A program made the position numbers and the translations under genes. Shown one piece after another: positions 8,702 to 17,234 of a stretch of DNA of 64,000 nucleotides. Source of the DNA: Serratia marcescens (GTDB taxonomy: Bacteria; Pseudomonadota; Gammaproteobacteria; Enterobacterales; Enterobacteriaceae); assembly GCA_015548865.1 (NCBI GenBank), contig JADMXW010000019.1:62001-126000 (forward strand), read 5' to 3'. A model generated the notes under the pieces. It did not search any database. It was given only the letters and a program-made list of their open reading frames with translations, and was not told the origin of the DNA. The number at the start of each line of letters is the position of its first letter. The first letter of the stretch is position 1.

Positions 8702-9388
8702 ATGTACCAGCTCTATATCGCCAATAAAAACTATTCGTCCTGGTCACTGCGTCCCTGGGTGTTAATGACCGCGTTGGATATTCCCTTTGTTGAACAGATA
8801 AGGCCGTTCTCTGCGAGTGCCGTGCAAACCGCATTCAAGGCATTTTCACCAACGGCAAAAGTTCCCTGCCTGATAGATGACAAGCAGGTGGTGTGGGATT
8901 CTCTGGCTATCATTGAATATCTCGCTGAGCGCCATCACGGTGTATGGCCCGAAGATAACGCCGCCCGCACCTGGGCCCGCTGCGCATCTGCAGAAATGCA
9001 TTCGGGATTCACCGCGTTGCGTAATCAATGCTCGATGAGTTGTGGCGTCCGAGTGACAATACCAGAGATTCCATCAGCACTGCGCACAGAATTGGCTCGT
9101 CTTGATGAGCTTTGGACAGAAGGACTAACGCGTTTCGGTGGGCCATTTCTTGCTGGCAGCACATTGAGTGCCGTGGATGCCTTTTATGCCCCAGTGGTCT
9201 TCCGCATTCAGACCTACAGTTTGCCGATTTCCGCGGCAGCGAACATCTACTGCCAGCATTTGCTGGCGCAGCCGGCCATGCGCAGTTGGTACGCCAGCGC
9301 GCTGGCAGAAACCTGGCGTGAGCCGGCACACGAAGATGAGGTCACTGATAACGGCAAGCGTATTGTCGTGGCAGATTTTCGCGCCTGA
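8702..9388 (+). CDS. Glutathione S-transferase family protein
   Basis: A 228-residue cytosolic GST. The thioredoxin-like N-terminal domain starts YQLYIANKNYSSWSLRPWVLM, where the serines in NYSSWS lie at the usual glutathione-activating position. It also has the cis-proline motif KVPCLID and the glutathione-contacting DSLAIIEYL. The C-terminal helical domain holds GPFLAGSTLSAVDAFYAPVV, with the N-capping box. It would conjugate or reduce electrophiles with glutathione. The region 8450-8701 holds the divergent bglX and GST promoters and nothing else I recognise. No strong ribosome site precedes the ATG. It is not close to YfcF or YfcG. Confidence 0.85.
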   Translation: MYQLYIANKNYSSWSLRPWVLMTALDIPFVEQIRPFSASAVQTAFKAFSPTAKVPCLIDDKQVVWDSLAIIEYLAERHHGVWPEDNAARTWARCASAEMHSGFTALRNQCSMSCGVRVTIPEIPSALRTELARLDELWTEGLTRFGGPFLAGSTLSAVDAFYAPVVFRIQTYSLPISAAANIYCQHLLAQPAMRSWYASALAETWREPAHEDEVTDNGKRIVVADFRA

Positions 9389-9398
9389 CGGCAATACC

Positions 9399-9433
9399 TG
9401 TCTCCCTTGCGTGGTTAGCCCACAAGGGAGACA
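9399..9433. terminator. Hairpin after the GST gene
   Basis: A perfect 11-bp stem (TGTCTCCCTTG with CAAGGGAGACA) and 13-base loop begins 10 bp after the GST stop. There is no clear T-run on either side, so it may be a weak terminator or a 3'-end stabiliser. Confidence 0.5.
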
Positions 9434-9447
9434 AAACAGCATGGTGT

Positions 9448-9574
9448 TATACCCGTCATACTTCAAGTTGCAGGTGCGTTGACTGCGCTCACTCACCCGA
9501 ATCACTTACCTTAGTAAGCTCATCGGGATTCCTTCTCTTGCCGCCTTCCTGCAACTCGAATTATTTAGGGTATA
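9448..9574. repeat. ERIC element, standard 127-bp form
   Basis: Full length, with both termini and the core AATCACTTACC...AGTAAGCTCATC. It lies between the convergent GST and pbpG genes and stops 7 bp short of the pbpG stop codon. Confidence 0.9.
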
Positions 9575-9581
9575 TAATGCG

Positions 9582-10535
9582 TTACTCTGCTTCAGTTTCA
9601 ACGCGCGCGACCTGTGCGGGCATGCGAGATGCTAGCGCTTTTTGCTTCTTATAGCTCAATGCAGCTCCTGGCACCGCCGTTACCTGCCCCGTTTCCATCC
9701 AACGACGCAGACGCGTTGCATCGGCAAAATGGGTATATTTCCCAAAGGCATCCAGCACGACCAGTGCTACCGGTCTCTGGTTAATCACAGTACGCATAAC
9801 CAGGCAATGCCCCGCCTGATTGGTAAAACCCGTTTTGGTCAACTGAATATTCCAGTCATTTTTGTAGACCAGATGGTTGGTATTGCGAAATGGCAGACTG
9901 TAACTCGGGTTAGTGAACGTGGCCGTTGTCTCCTGAGTGGTACTCAGTTGGCTCAGCAGTGGATATTGCTTGCTGGCGATCAGTAGCTTGACCAAATCAC
10001 GCGCGGTAGAAACGTTATTGATGGACAGGCCCGTGGGTTCAACATAGCGGGTATGCGTCATGCCTAACGCTTTTGCCTTGGCATTCATGGCGGCAATGAA
10101 TGCCTGATATCCCCCCGGATAGTGATGCGCCAGACTGGCAGCAGCCCGGTTTTCTGATGACATCAGGGCCAACAACAGCATGTCGCGGCGGTTGATCCGG
10201 CTGTTCAGTCGAACACGGGAATAAACGCCTTTCATTTCCGGTGTTTGACTGATATCAACCGAGATGACCTCATCCAACGGCAAATTGGCATCCAGCACAA
10301 CCAGCGCCGTCATCAATTTGGTGACGGATGCAATAGGCACCACCACATCGGGATTCGTAGAATAAAGCACCTTATTATCACGCAAGTCGACCACCATAGC
10401 ACTTCCCGAGGCGATCTCTTGATGTGAACTTGCCACCGCAGGCACCGACGTTTTCGCCAGAACGGAGGGAGCGAAGGTCATATGGGTGGACAGCAATAGC
10501 AACGCGAGCAGAGAAAACTTATGTTTTTTAATCAT
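9582..10535 (-). CDS. pbpG: D-alanyl-D-alanine endopeptidase PbpG (PBP7)
   Basis: A 317-residue periplasmic penicillin-binding protein of the S11 family that cuts D-Ala-meso-DAP cross-links in peptidoglycan. The signal peptide is about residues 1-27 (ending SVLAK). The three active-site motifs are present: SVTK (SxxK, near residue 70), SEN (SxN, near 127) and KTG (near 234). The gene is just beyond bglX as in E. coli, although dld between them is missing here. The gene reads toward the ERIC at 9448-9574. Confidence 0.95.
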   Translation of the reverse strand: MIKKHKFSLLALLLLSTHMTFAPSVLAKTSVPAVASSHQEIASGSAMVVDLRDNKVLYSTNPDVVVPIASVTKLMTALVVLDANLPLDEVISVDISQTPEMKGVYSRVRLNSRINRRDMLLLALMSSENRAAASLAHHYPGGYQAFIAAMNAKAKALGMTHTRYVEPTGLSINNVSTARDLVKLLIASKQYPLLSQLSTTQETTATFTNPSYSLPFRNTNHLVYKNDWNIQLTKTGFTNQAGHCLVMRTVINQRPVALVVLDAFGKYTHFADATRLRRWMETGQVTAVPGAALSYKKQKALASRMPAQVARVETEAE

Positions 10536-10683
10536 TATTCAACGTCTTAAATAAATAACGGTTACGGTATCGGTAACAACCCGAGCATTATAAGTTAGCG
10601 CTTGCCGCTACGCACTCTGCAGCAGAAAAAGCTTTTGTGACAAAGTTTAACAGCGATTCTTGGCCCTGCCGAGAGCAAGGAAG

Positions 10684-10975
10684 AGCCTGAGTGCAAAAAT
10701 GGCGTCTGCGGACACATTACAGAGGCCAGAAAACCGGGAATCAAATAGCCGATTGTGGAGATGGCACAGCAAAGCGCACCGCCAGAACGCTCAAGGTCGG
10801 CATAAACACTGTCATACGAACGTTTAAATACTGCCCTCCTCAAACATAACTTCTCAACTCGCTCACACCGATATCACCGGCACCTGTGATATCGCTGAGC
10901 AGTGTGCCTATATCGGAAGTAAAGCTGTACAACGCTGGCTTTGGTACACCGGCAACGCAAAACCGGCTGAGTTCT
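10684..10975 (+). pseudogene. Remnant of an IS1-family transposase (InsA/InsB)
   Basis: Broken plus-strand frames match IS1-type proteins: TEARKPGIK then a stop, PIVEMA, then in another frame RTARTLKVGINTVIRTFK (the InsA helix-turn-helix). Further on comes CDIAEQCAYIGSKAVQRWLWYTG, where InsB has a DEQWxYVGxKxxxRWLWY block. Stops and frameshifts separate the pieces and neither end of the element is visible. The remnant marks the left side of the A+T-rich island that carries the StcE-like protease. Confidence 0.7.
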
Positions 10976-11502
10976 GACTTACACCTTAGGGTCGTGAAAA
11001 GATGAGAAGTGAAGCATTATTGTGCGAAGTTATTTATTTGGAGGCATTACCTACTTTTTTATATCTTTCAATTGGTCATGATTTTTCTGCATTGAATGAT
11101 TACGAAATACTCATATGAACAAAAGTAATCTTATTCCCAAAAAAAATACATTATTTAAATGGCACGATGACATTTTATTTTTCACTACTATTATTTTAAT
11201 ACTGTTTACTAACTTATTTGAAAGAACCAACGGCCATGAAAATAATAATTAACGACCAATAGATTTGACAGTTATTTCTATACACCATAAACAATTCCAT
11301 TTACTGAAAAGCATCATGGGAGAAATAACCGATAAACTTATCGGGTAAATAATTCGGATGAACGAGCACAAGTAATACACATGAATTTTAATGAGTTAGG
11401 GTAAAAAAACCTTTAGACAAAACATGTATTCACTGGGATAGCATTGATGATATTCCATTGAAAAAAATCATTCCACAGGCAGTATAATAAACGAGGTGCT
11501 TT
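10976..11502. other. A+T-rich upstream region of the protease
   Basis: This stretch is much richer in A+T than its surroundings and holds no clearly conserved gene. One possible 45-codon frame (11115-11252) is listed separately. At about 11345-11372 a short string (TAAATAATTCG joined to GATGAACGAGC) looks like the two halves of an ERIC fused after a deletion. The promoter of the protease must lie here. Confidence 0.5.
11115..11252 (+). CDS. Possible small membrane protein
   Basis: A 45-codon frame beginning MNKSNLIPKKN, with a hydrophobic stretch at about residues 20-35 (ILFFTTIILILFTNLF), then a polar tail ending HENNN. It has the positive-inside form of a one-helix membrane peptide. However, no ribosome site precedes the ATG and A+T-rich DNA produces such frames by chance. 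I recognise no homologue. Confidence 0.2.
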   Translation: MNKSNLIPKKNTLFKWHDDILFFTTIILILFTNLFERTNGHENNN

Positions 11503-14115
11503 ATGAAAAATCAAGAGAAAGACAGTAACATTAGCAATAAATCATTAAATTCTGCTCCATTAGTTTTTAACACTAATACTAACCGAAATGATTTGAGTGG
11601 TAACTTCGAAGGCAGTGTTTACTTTTGCCAGAGCCAAGTCATCCCAGCAACAATCCAGGAAGGTGACAAACAACCTACATTGGTGGCCAATCGCAATACG
11701 TTAGTAATAGTTAAACCTGCTTTAAATATACAAAGTCTTCATGTTATTATTAGAGTAGGTGGCAGTGGGCAAGTACGAATAGTCACCTTGAATCCCCCTG
11801 AGGATTTACCCAAAGTAAATCCACCAGCACTCTTACTAGAGCCAGAAGCAGGATCAACCTATATTATCAATAGCCAAGCAGAGATGACGTTGTTAGAGTC
11901 CAGAACAACAAATTTTTTAAGTGGCCTTCTTGAAAATCATTCTTTAGTAGAAATACATACTGCTAATGGCCAATGGGTCCGGCATATTTTCTTACCAGAA
12001 CGCACTATCTCTGGAAGAATGGTGACAATTAGATCTGACGCAACTACTCATACCATAGTAAACCACGGAGATGGTGTTACTCACATCTCAACATATTCTT
12101 TTACAAAATTTAAATTTGTTAATAACAAATGGCTTGTTGAGTCGGAAGGATATAATGAAAATATCGCATATATTGATAACGCATGGAGTGGTATAATTCT
12201 CGCAGAGTATATTCAACCTGACTCAATATTTTCATTTACCGATGGGTCATCCACATCTAATCTAAAGCACAACATAAAAATCGGATCGCCCTCGGAGTTA
12301 CTTATTAATACAATAGATATTGGCATGCTTACACCACCGCGTAATTTATTTACATTCGCTGAATATCCAGAGTTGCATCGCCAATACTATCAAACAATCC
12401 CGACCTCTCGTATGACTGTCAGTGATTATCAGTCAGTCTATCTAAAGGAAGCTATGCTACCTAATGGTACTTTTTACACTGAACAGGCCTCTGGAATAGG
12501 TGATTGGCATAATGGAATATTGAGGGAATACATAGCCAGGGGGCTTATTTCGCTAGGTATAAACTTCGCTAACTATGGTCTTAACAGTTCAACTGGTGGA
12601 CGCGGAGGGTATTTCTACAATGCTGCTCAAGTTACTGTTGGTAATAGTGTTGGCATGTATGAGAATGGGTCACAAATTCATGGCGGTTCCGGCGGTTCTG
12701 GGATGGCAATGCTCGATGAATCTACAGGCAACGAATTCAGTCATGAATTAGGTCATGCTTATAGTTTATCTCACTTTCCTGGAGGCTTTAATGGATCCGT
12801 TCATCGCTCTGCGGATTCAATGAATTCAACATGGGGGTGGGATGCAGACATAAATATATTCCTTCCAAATTTTTCAACACAAGCATCTGGTAACCCAACG
12901 TGTTTAGACGGCAGTTGCCAACAACCATTTCATGGCTATTCATTTGGGTTTGACCCAATGGCAGGTGGGCATGTAATGGGGCCATTCAATAATTTCACAC
13001 TACATACTCCTTACTCATCAGTACTTACTCAAGATTTTTTTGAGAGAAAATTAATATTTTCAAATGAATCACCGACTGGATTTAATTTATGGAATCCGAT
13101 TACAAATACCATGGATCCTTATGAGCATCGTATTAATTTAAACCCACTCCAAATTATTTCTAATGATGATTTAAGTGAAGAGACTATTGCAAGTTTGTTA
13201 TCCTCAAATTCAGCAATAGAAATTGCTCTACGTGATGGCGACTGGCAAAAAGAGATACATATACCATTGGCGAATGCAAGCAATAATGGACGTATCATTT
13301 CAATTGATGATTATGCAGGATTTCGGAGTTACCTTTTCATTAATGGAGAGCCAGCAATAGAAATGGAAAGAAATTTTCAGGCGCGTTACAAATCTGACGG
13401 AACGCTATGGAATGAAATAATCTTATTGGACCAAAGGATGGTAAGAGTTTCGGCTAGACCCGCCGAGAATACAATAACCACTTATCTTGACGAGTATGTA
13501 AAATATTATGACATTGTTGAAGTAGAATCGAAAACAGGTCAGGTTTTCTCTCTGGTCACCGTGCCTCCAGCCAATGAAAGCAACGCGAGGAAAATTATTC
13601 TTGTAACGAATAACACCTTTATCAATACAGTTCTTACCATTAATGGGTTACAAAGAACGCTCACTTACAGGCAGAGCGCCTACTATATCTCTGACGGTAA
13701 TGATTGGGTTGAAAAATCTGAATTTGTTGATTTATTAACGCAACGGACACCATCAGGATTTGGTGTGCCTGTCACTACATTGATTGGTTACTATGACCCA
13801 GAGGAGACATTGCCTCATTATATTTACCCAGCACTTCATGGTGCTTATGGGTACATATATGATGATGATGGTGTATCTTTAGCGTCACGTTGGCAAGTTT
13901 GGGTAGAATCGGATAGTGAAACATTACGTTTTCACCTTAGTGGCTCGAGAATTGCGCCGGGATTGATGAATAAATTTCATATAAACATTCCAGAAAACAA
14001 TCGACGCCGTACAGTTTCATTAGTACGTGATGGTGTAAAAATTCTCACAAAAGATATTGAACCCGTAACCTCGGCGTTAAAATACACCGTTAATGGTATA
14101 TTACAAACCGTATAA
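11503..14115 (+). CDS. StcE-like zinc metalloprotease (peptidase M66)
   Basis: An 870-residue protein with clear similarity to StcE/TagA, the mucin-type glycoprotein protease of enterohaemorrhagic E. coli and Vibrio. The zinc site is HELGHAYSLSH (His414, Glu415, His418, His424). It is followed by the StcE block GSVHRSADSMNSTWGWD and by FGFDPMAGG. Upstream, VSDYQSVYLKEAMLPNGTFY and NYGLNSSTGGRGG also match. StcE has HExxHxxGLGH; here both glycines are serine. The C-terminal part (YYDPEETLPHYIYPALHGAYGY, MNKFHINIP) follows StcE, but the last StcE domain (INS) is absent. There is no Sec signal peptide: the N-terminus is polar and rich in Asn and Ser (MKNQEKDSNISNKSLNS). GAGGTG precedes the ATG. 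The A+T-rich base use differs from flanking genes, suggesting transfer. Confidence 0.88.
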   Translation: MKNQEKDSNISNKSLNSAPLVFNTNTNRNDLSGNFEGSVYFCQSQVIPATIQEGDKQPTLVANRNTLVIVKPALNIQSLHVIIRVGGSGQVRIVTLNPPEDLPKVNPPALLLEPEAGSTYIINSQAEMTLLESRTTNFLSGLLENHSLVEIHTANGQWVRHIFLPERTISGRMVTIRSDATTHTIVNHGDGVTHISTYSFTKFKFVNNKWLVESEGYNENIAYIDNAWSGIILAEYIQPDSIFSFTDGSSTSNLKHNIKIGSPSELLINTIDIGMLTPPRNLFTFAEYPELHRQYYQTIPTSRMTVSDYQSVYLKEAMLPNGTFYTEQASGIGDWHNGILREYIARGLISLGINFANYGLNSSTGGRGGYFYNAAQVTVGNSVGMYENGSQIHGGSGGSGMAMLDESTGNEFSHELGHAYSLSHFPGGFNGSVHRSADSMNSTWGWDADINIFLPNFSTQASGNPTCLDGSCQQPFHGYSFGFDPMAGGHVMGPFNNFTLHTPYSSVLTQDFFERKLIFSNESPTGFNLWNPITNTMDPYEHRINLNPLQIISNDDLSEETIASLLSSNSAIEIALRDGDWQKEIHIPLANASNNGRIISIDDYAGFRSYLFINGEPAIEMERNFQARYKSDGTLWNEIILLDQRMVRVSARPAENTITTYLDEYVKYYDIVEVESKTGQVFSLVTVPPANESNARKIILVTNNTFINTVLTINGLQRTLTYRQSAYYISDGNDWVEKSEFVDLLTQRTPSGFGVPVTTLIGYYDPEETLPHYIYPALHGAYGYIYDDDGVSLASRWQVWVESDSETLRFHLSGSRIAPGLMNKFHINIPENNRRRTVSLVRDGVKILTKDIEPVTSALKYTVNGILQTV

Positions 14116-14173
14116 CCCTGCCATCTAAATTTTGCTGACAGGATATTATGCGGTCAATAGTGGTTAAATAATA

Positions 14174-14205
14174 ACGCCAGAGGCATATCCGTATGCATCT
14201 GGCGT
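14174..14205 (+). terminator. Possible terminator of the protease gene
   Basis: The hairpin ACGCCAGA/TCTGGCGT, with an inner GCAT/ATGC pairing, lies 58 bp after the stop. What follows is only mildly T-rich (ATATATTC). Confidence 0.4.
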
Positions 14206-14206
14206 A

Positions 14207-14333
14207 TATATTCGCTATACATCAAGTTGCCGGCGCGTTGGCTGCGCGCACTCACCCGAATCACTTACCTGATCAAACTCATCGGGGTCTCTTCACTTGC
14301 CGCCTTCCTACAACTCGAATTATTTAGGATGAC
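14207..14333. repeat. ERIC element, 127-bp form, partly decayed
   Basis: It aligns over the full ERIC length with changes at both ends (TATATTCGCTATACATCAAG and TATTTAGGATGAC) and a good core. It sits between the convergent protease and FMN-protein genes, 3 bp from the latter's stop codon. Confidence 0.8.
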
Positions 14334-14336
14334 TTA

Positions 14337-14687
14337 TCAGGATTTCGCTTGCGCCAAGGCCTGTTTTGCTGCTTCCAGCACGCCGGTGCTGGACATGGTC
14401 GCGCCTGTCACGGCATCAATGCCGTCTGCAGTTTGCTTTTCGACAATTTCAGGCACAATATTATCAATCACACCCAGCATCAGCGCTTCAGTATCTTCGT
14501 GTTTGACCACTTCGACATTGGCAATTTTGCCACCGCTCACGTTCACCGAAACCTCAATCTCCCCTTCCTTACCCTGAGCTTTCCCAGTATAAGTGCCGTC
14601 TTTATAAGCTTGTGCAGCCTGAACGCCGGCCGAGGCCACAAACAACAAGGCGGCGGTAGCCACCAATGATGGAACGATTTTTTTCAT
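14337..14687 (-). CDS. Periplasmic FMN-binding domain protein
   Basis: A 116-residue exported protein: signal peptide at about residues 1-24 (VASAGVQAAQA), then one FMN-binding domain. The motif DAVTGATMSS near residue 90 is the site where ApbE-type transferases attach FMN covalently to threonine, as in NqrC and RnfG. It lies 78 bp after the FAD subunit on the same strand. It therefore probably passes electrons to that subunit, a job done by haem or fused FMN domains in other fumarate or urocanate reductases. The start at 14687 is chosen for MKKIVPS with GGGAG before it; the frame extends to 14756 without support. Confidence 0.85.
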   Translation of the reverse strand: MKKIVPSLVATAALLFVASAGVQAAQAYKDGTYTGKAQGKEGEIEVSVNVSGGKIANVEVVKHEDTEALMLGVIDNIVPEIVEKQTADGIDAVTGATMSSTGVLEAAKQALAQAKS

Positions 14688-14765
14688 AACACTCCCGCTT
14701 TTCTCTGGTTTCATGATGCAAGCAACGCCGCTCCCCCTGAAGCGGCGTCTCATCAATAATAAGGC

Positions 14766-16184
14766 TTATTTACCCGCTTTAATTTCTTTCACTGCTTCAT
14801 CAGCACCGATGCGGCCAAAGGTAACAATATCTGCCAGTGAGTTACCGCCTAAACGATTAGCGCCGTGGACACCACCAGCAGCTTCACCCGCGGCAAACAG
14901 GTTCGGGATCACCTTCCCATCTTTGTCGATTACCTGCGCTTTGGTGTTGATAGCAATGCCACCCATTGTGTGGTGAATGCCCGGAGTGACTTCGATAGCA
15001 TAATATTTGCCGGTATCCAACGCCTGTTTAAAGCTGTCGCGACCAAACTCCGTGTCCTTATTGGCTTTTGCATAACCGGTATAGGTTTTCAGGGTTTGTG
15101 GCAGTTGTTTCTCATCGACTTTAATTGCTTTGGCAAGTGCTTCAGGCGTATCACCTTCAGCAACCAGTTTCTGTTTGAAGTAGCTGTTAATGGTCTTGTT
15201 TTGTTTTACCAGATCATCATTGAAGATCAGATAAGCGTGGGCACCCGGTTGTTTCAGAATGCTTTGAGATACCACATCACGCGTCTGCAACTCATTGATA
15301 AAACGTTTACCTTCTTCGTTAATCAAAATCGCACCGTCGCCACGCACTGCTTCCGTAATCAAAATGCCTTTACCCGGCACGGTGCTGGGGTGAATCTGAA
15401 TATATTCCATATCCACCAGCTTGGCGTTGATCTTCTCCGCCATTTTCACCCCTTCCCCCAACGAACCGGGAGCATTAGTGGTTTTGAAATTGGCGAGTTT
15501 CGGGTCATATTGCTTGATCATGTCAAAGTTGGCGCCAAATCCACCTGACGTAATCATGACTTTTTTTGCGTTAAGCGCAAATTCCTTACCATCTTTGCCT
15601 TTTGCTTTGATGCCAGTCACTTCACCCTTGTCATTTTGGACAATTTGGGTCGCAGAAGTGTTAGTGCGCAAATCGATATTTAGCGCTTTCACTTTTTTGA
15701 TCAGCGCTGTAGCGATAAAGCTACCGGCAGGCTCACCGCCAGCAGGCCGGTGGGTACGATCCACACTGGCACCGCCAGTACGCGTTAAATCGGCCAGCTC
15801 AGCGCCATTGTCTTTCAAAAATTGCACAGAATCTTTTGCGCGCTCAGACAGGGTACGTACCAAGTCAGGGTTATTGATATTCTTCCCGCCTTTCATTGTG
15901 TCCTGGAAGAACAATTCAGGGCTATCCTGAATGCCCTTGGCTTTTTGATAAGGCGTACCCGCTGCGTTCAGACCTGCTTCGGCACGCGCCGTATTGCCCC
16001 CAGCAAACGGCATTTTTTCCAGCAGGATCACTTTGGCGCCCTGGTTATGAGCTTCAATGGCGGCGGACATCCCTGCGCCCCCCGCACCAATAATCACCAG
16101 ATCGGTGGATTCAGGGGTCTCACTTTGTGCCATGGAAGAAAAAGCGAGTGCCAGCGCACTGAATAACAGCACCTTTTTTTTCAT
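14766..16184 (-). CDS. Periplasmic fumarate-reductase-like flavoprotein
   Basis: A 472-residue FAD protein of the flavocytochrome c / urocanate reductase family. The signal peptide is residues 1-20 (ending MAQSE) and the FAD fold starts VIIGAGGAGMSAAIEAHNQG. Residues that form the fumarate site in Shewanella Fcc3 have counterparts here: His in QIHPSTVPG, Arg in EAVRGDGA, His in GIHHTMGG and Arg in ANRLGGNSLAD. There is no CXXCH haem domain and no fused FMN domain; FMN is supplied by the neighbouring small protein. It likely reduces fumarate or an alpha,beta-unsaturated acid in the periplasm. The true substrate is not readable from sequence. Confidence 0.9.
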   Translation of the reverse strand: MKKKVLLFSALALAFSSMAQSETPESTDLVIIGAGGAGMSAAIEAHNQGAKVILLEKMPFAGGNTARAEAGLNAAGTPYQKAKGIQDSPELFFQDTMKGGKNINNPDLVRTLSERAKDSVQFLKDNGAELADLTRTGGASVDRTHRPAGGEPAGSFIATALIKKVKALNIDLRTNTSATQIVQNDKGEVTGIKAKGKDGKEFALNAKKVMITSGGFGANFDMIKQYDPKLANFKTTNAPGSLGEGVKMAEKINAKLVDMEYIQIHPSTVPGKGILITEAVRGDGAILINEEGKRFINELQTRDVVSQSILKQPGAHAYLIFNDDLVKQNKTINSYFKQKLVAEGDTPEALAKAIKVDEKQLPQTLKTYTGYAKANKDTEFGRDSFKQALDTGKYYAIEVTPGIHHTMGGIAINTKAQVIDKDGKVIPNLFAAGEAAGGVHGANRLGGNSLADIVTFGRIGADEAVKEIKAGK

Positions 16185-16524
16185 AATACGGTTCCTTTAT
16201 TCTGTTATTTTGCAGGATGAAGCAAACACGAGTGATTTTTTTACTTACAAAAGCCAGCGATACAATATTTAATGCATGCCACACATACCACTGAATTTCA
16301 AAAATCAATTCGCCCCAGAACATCCTTATACAAAGCGTTAATGTTTTCACAACATAATTCACACCGCGCGGCCCCATCATGGATTTTAATCATGGTGTAC
16401 GACGTGCAACGACGGCGCTTATTCAGATACTACGCTGATAACAGAATAATTATTTTAACTCGATCATAGAATGATAAATCCTTTGGCTAATTCTACACAT
16501 CGAGTTTAATCCATGTTGACACCG
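16185..16524. other. Intergenic region upstream of the flavin reductase
   Basis: About 340 bases hold the promoter of the flavin reductase pair (AAAGGAACC ribosome site before 16184). I looked for an FNR-type TTGAT-N4-ATCAA site and did not find a good one. The short frames here do not look like proteins. Confidence 0.5.
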
Positions 16525-17064
16525 TCAAAAGCCCAATAATTGACGATAAGAGCGAGGCTCTTTATTATCCATATCCAGCCCTAACCGCAGTGCGCACTGC
16601 ACGCAGGCCTCCTCCAGCTCTTGCAGTGCTTCTTCATCATCGGTCATTACCGATATTTCAACGTAGTGCCCCAGCGTAGCAATATAGTCGAGAGTGATAT
16701 GGAATTGGTCAAGAAAATAGATACTGCGGGTCTTATTCACCCGATGAATGGGAATATAACCTAATGTACGCAACATGCTTTCTGCTTTCTCGAACGATTC
16801 GATATTAACAGCCTCGCAACGCCTTTCCTCTGGCCCCTTAACAATCCATAATTTAATTCCAGAAGGCGACATGGATCGTAACAGCATGCTCATATTTTTA
16901 TGATGTAACGAGGCTAACGCATCATCATAATAAACATCGTGTTCATTATTCTCAAAGACGAAGGCTTCTGGGTGAAGACTTAATAAAATGTCACGAAAAT
17001 TGCTAATATCCTTAATCTTGAATTTCAGCTCAATTTCATATTTTCCCAAAAAGTGTGTCGTCAT
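16525..17064 (-). CDS. cyaB: Class IV adenylate cyclase CyaB (CYTH domain)
   Basis: A 179-residue CYTH protein, the same length as the structurally known Yersinia pestis class IV adenylate cyclase. Shared blocks are FxGKYExELKF at the start (with the family ExExK signature), SGIKLWIVKGP, ERCEAVNIE-like residues, FHITLDYIATLG and the identical ending EPRSYRQLLGF. The family makes cAMP from ATP in an eight-stranded tunnel fold. Most enterobacteria rely on the unrelated class I CyaA, so this would be a second cAMP source. The start at 17064 has GGAG at good spacing; upstream in-frame codons lack support. Confidence 0.9.
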   Translation of the reverse strand: MTTHFLGKYEIELKFKIKDISNFRDILLSLHPEAFVFENNEHDVYYDDALASLHHKNMSMLLRSMSPSGIKLWIVKGPEERRCEAVNIESFEKAESMLRTLGYIPIHRVNKTRSIYFLDQFHITLDYIATLGHYVEISVMTDDEEALQELEEACVQCALRLGLDMDNKEPRSYRQLLGF

Positions 17065-17234
17065 GACTTTTCTCCACGTCCGGTGAACGACGATGCCGCT
17101 CGCGCAACCAGAGACCCTCATGGCATTGCTCGCGGCTGTCCCTTTGGATAAACCACAGCCAGCATATCCGCTACGTTGTCAAACCTACCACAGATAATAG
17201 ATTTCATCACATAGAGCGCCAGCATCTTTCACTT

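Noticed and set aside
10595..10843. 82-codon minus-strand frame with many Cys
   Set aside because: It is antisense to the IS1-type remnant, which explains the sequence better.
14227..14577. 116-codon plus-strand frame
   Set aside because: It is made of ERIC sequence and the antisense of the FMN protein gene.
14865..15548. 227-codon plus-strand frame
   Set aside because: Complete shadow of the flavin reductase gene on the other strand.
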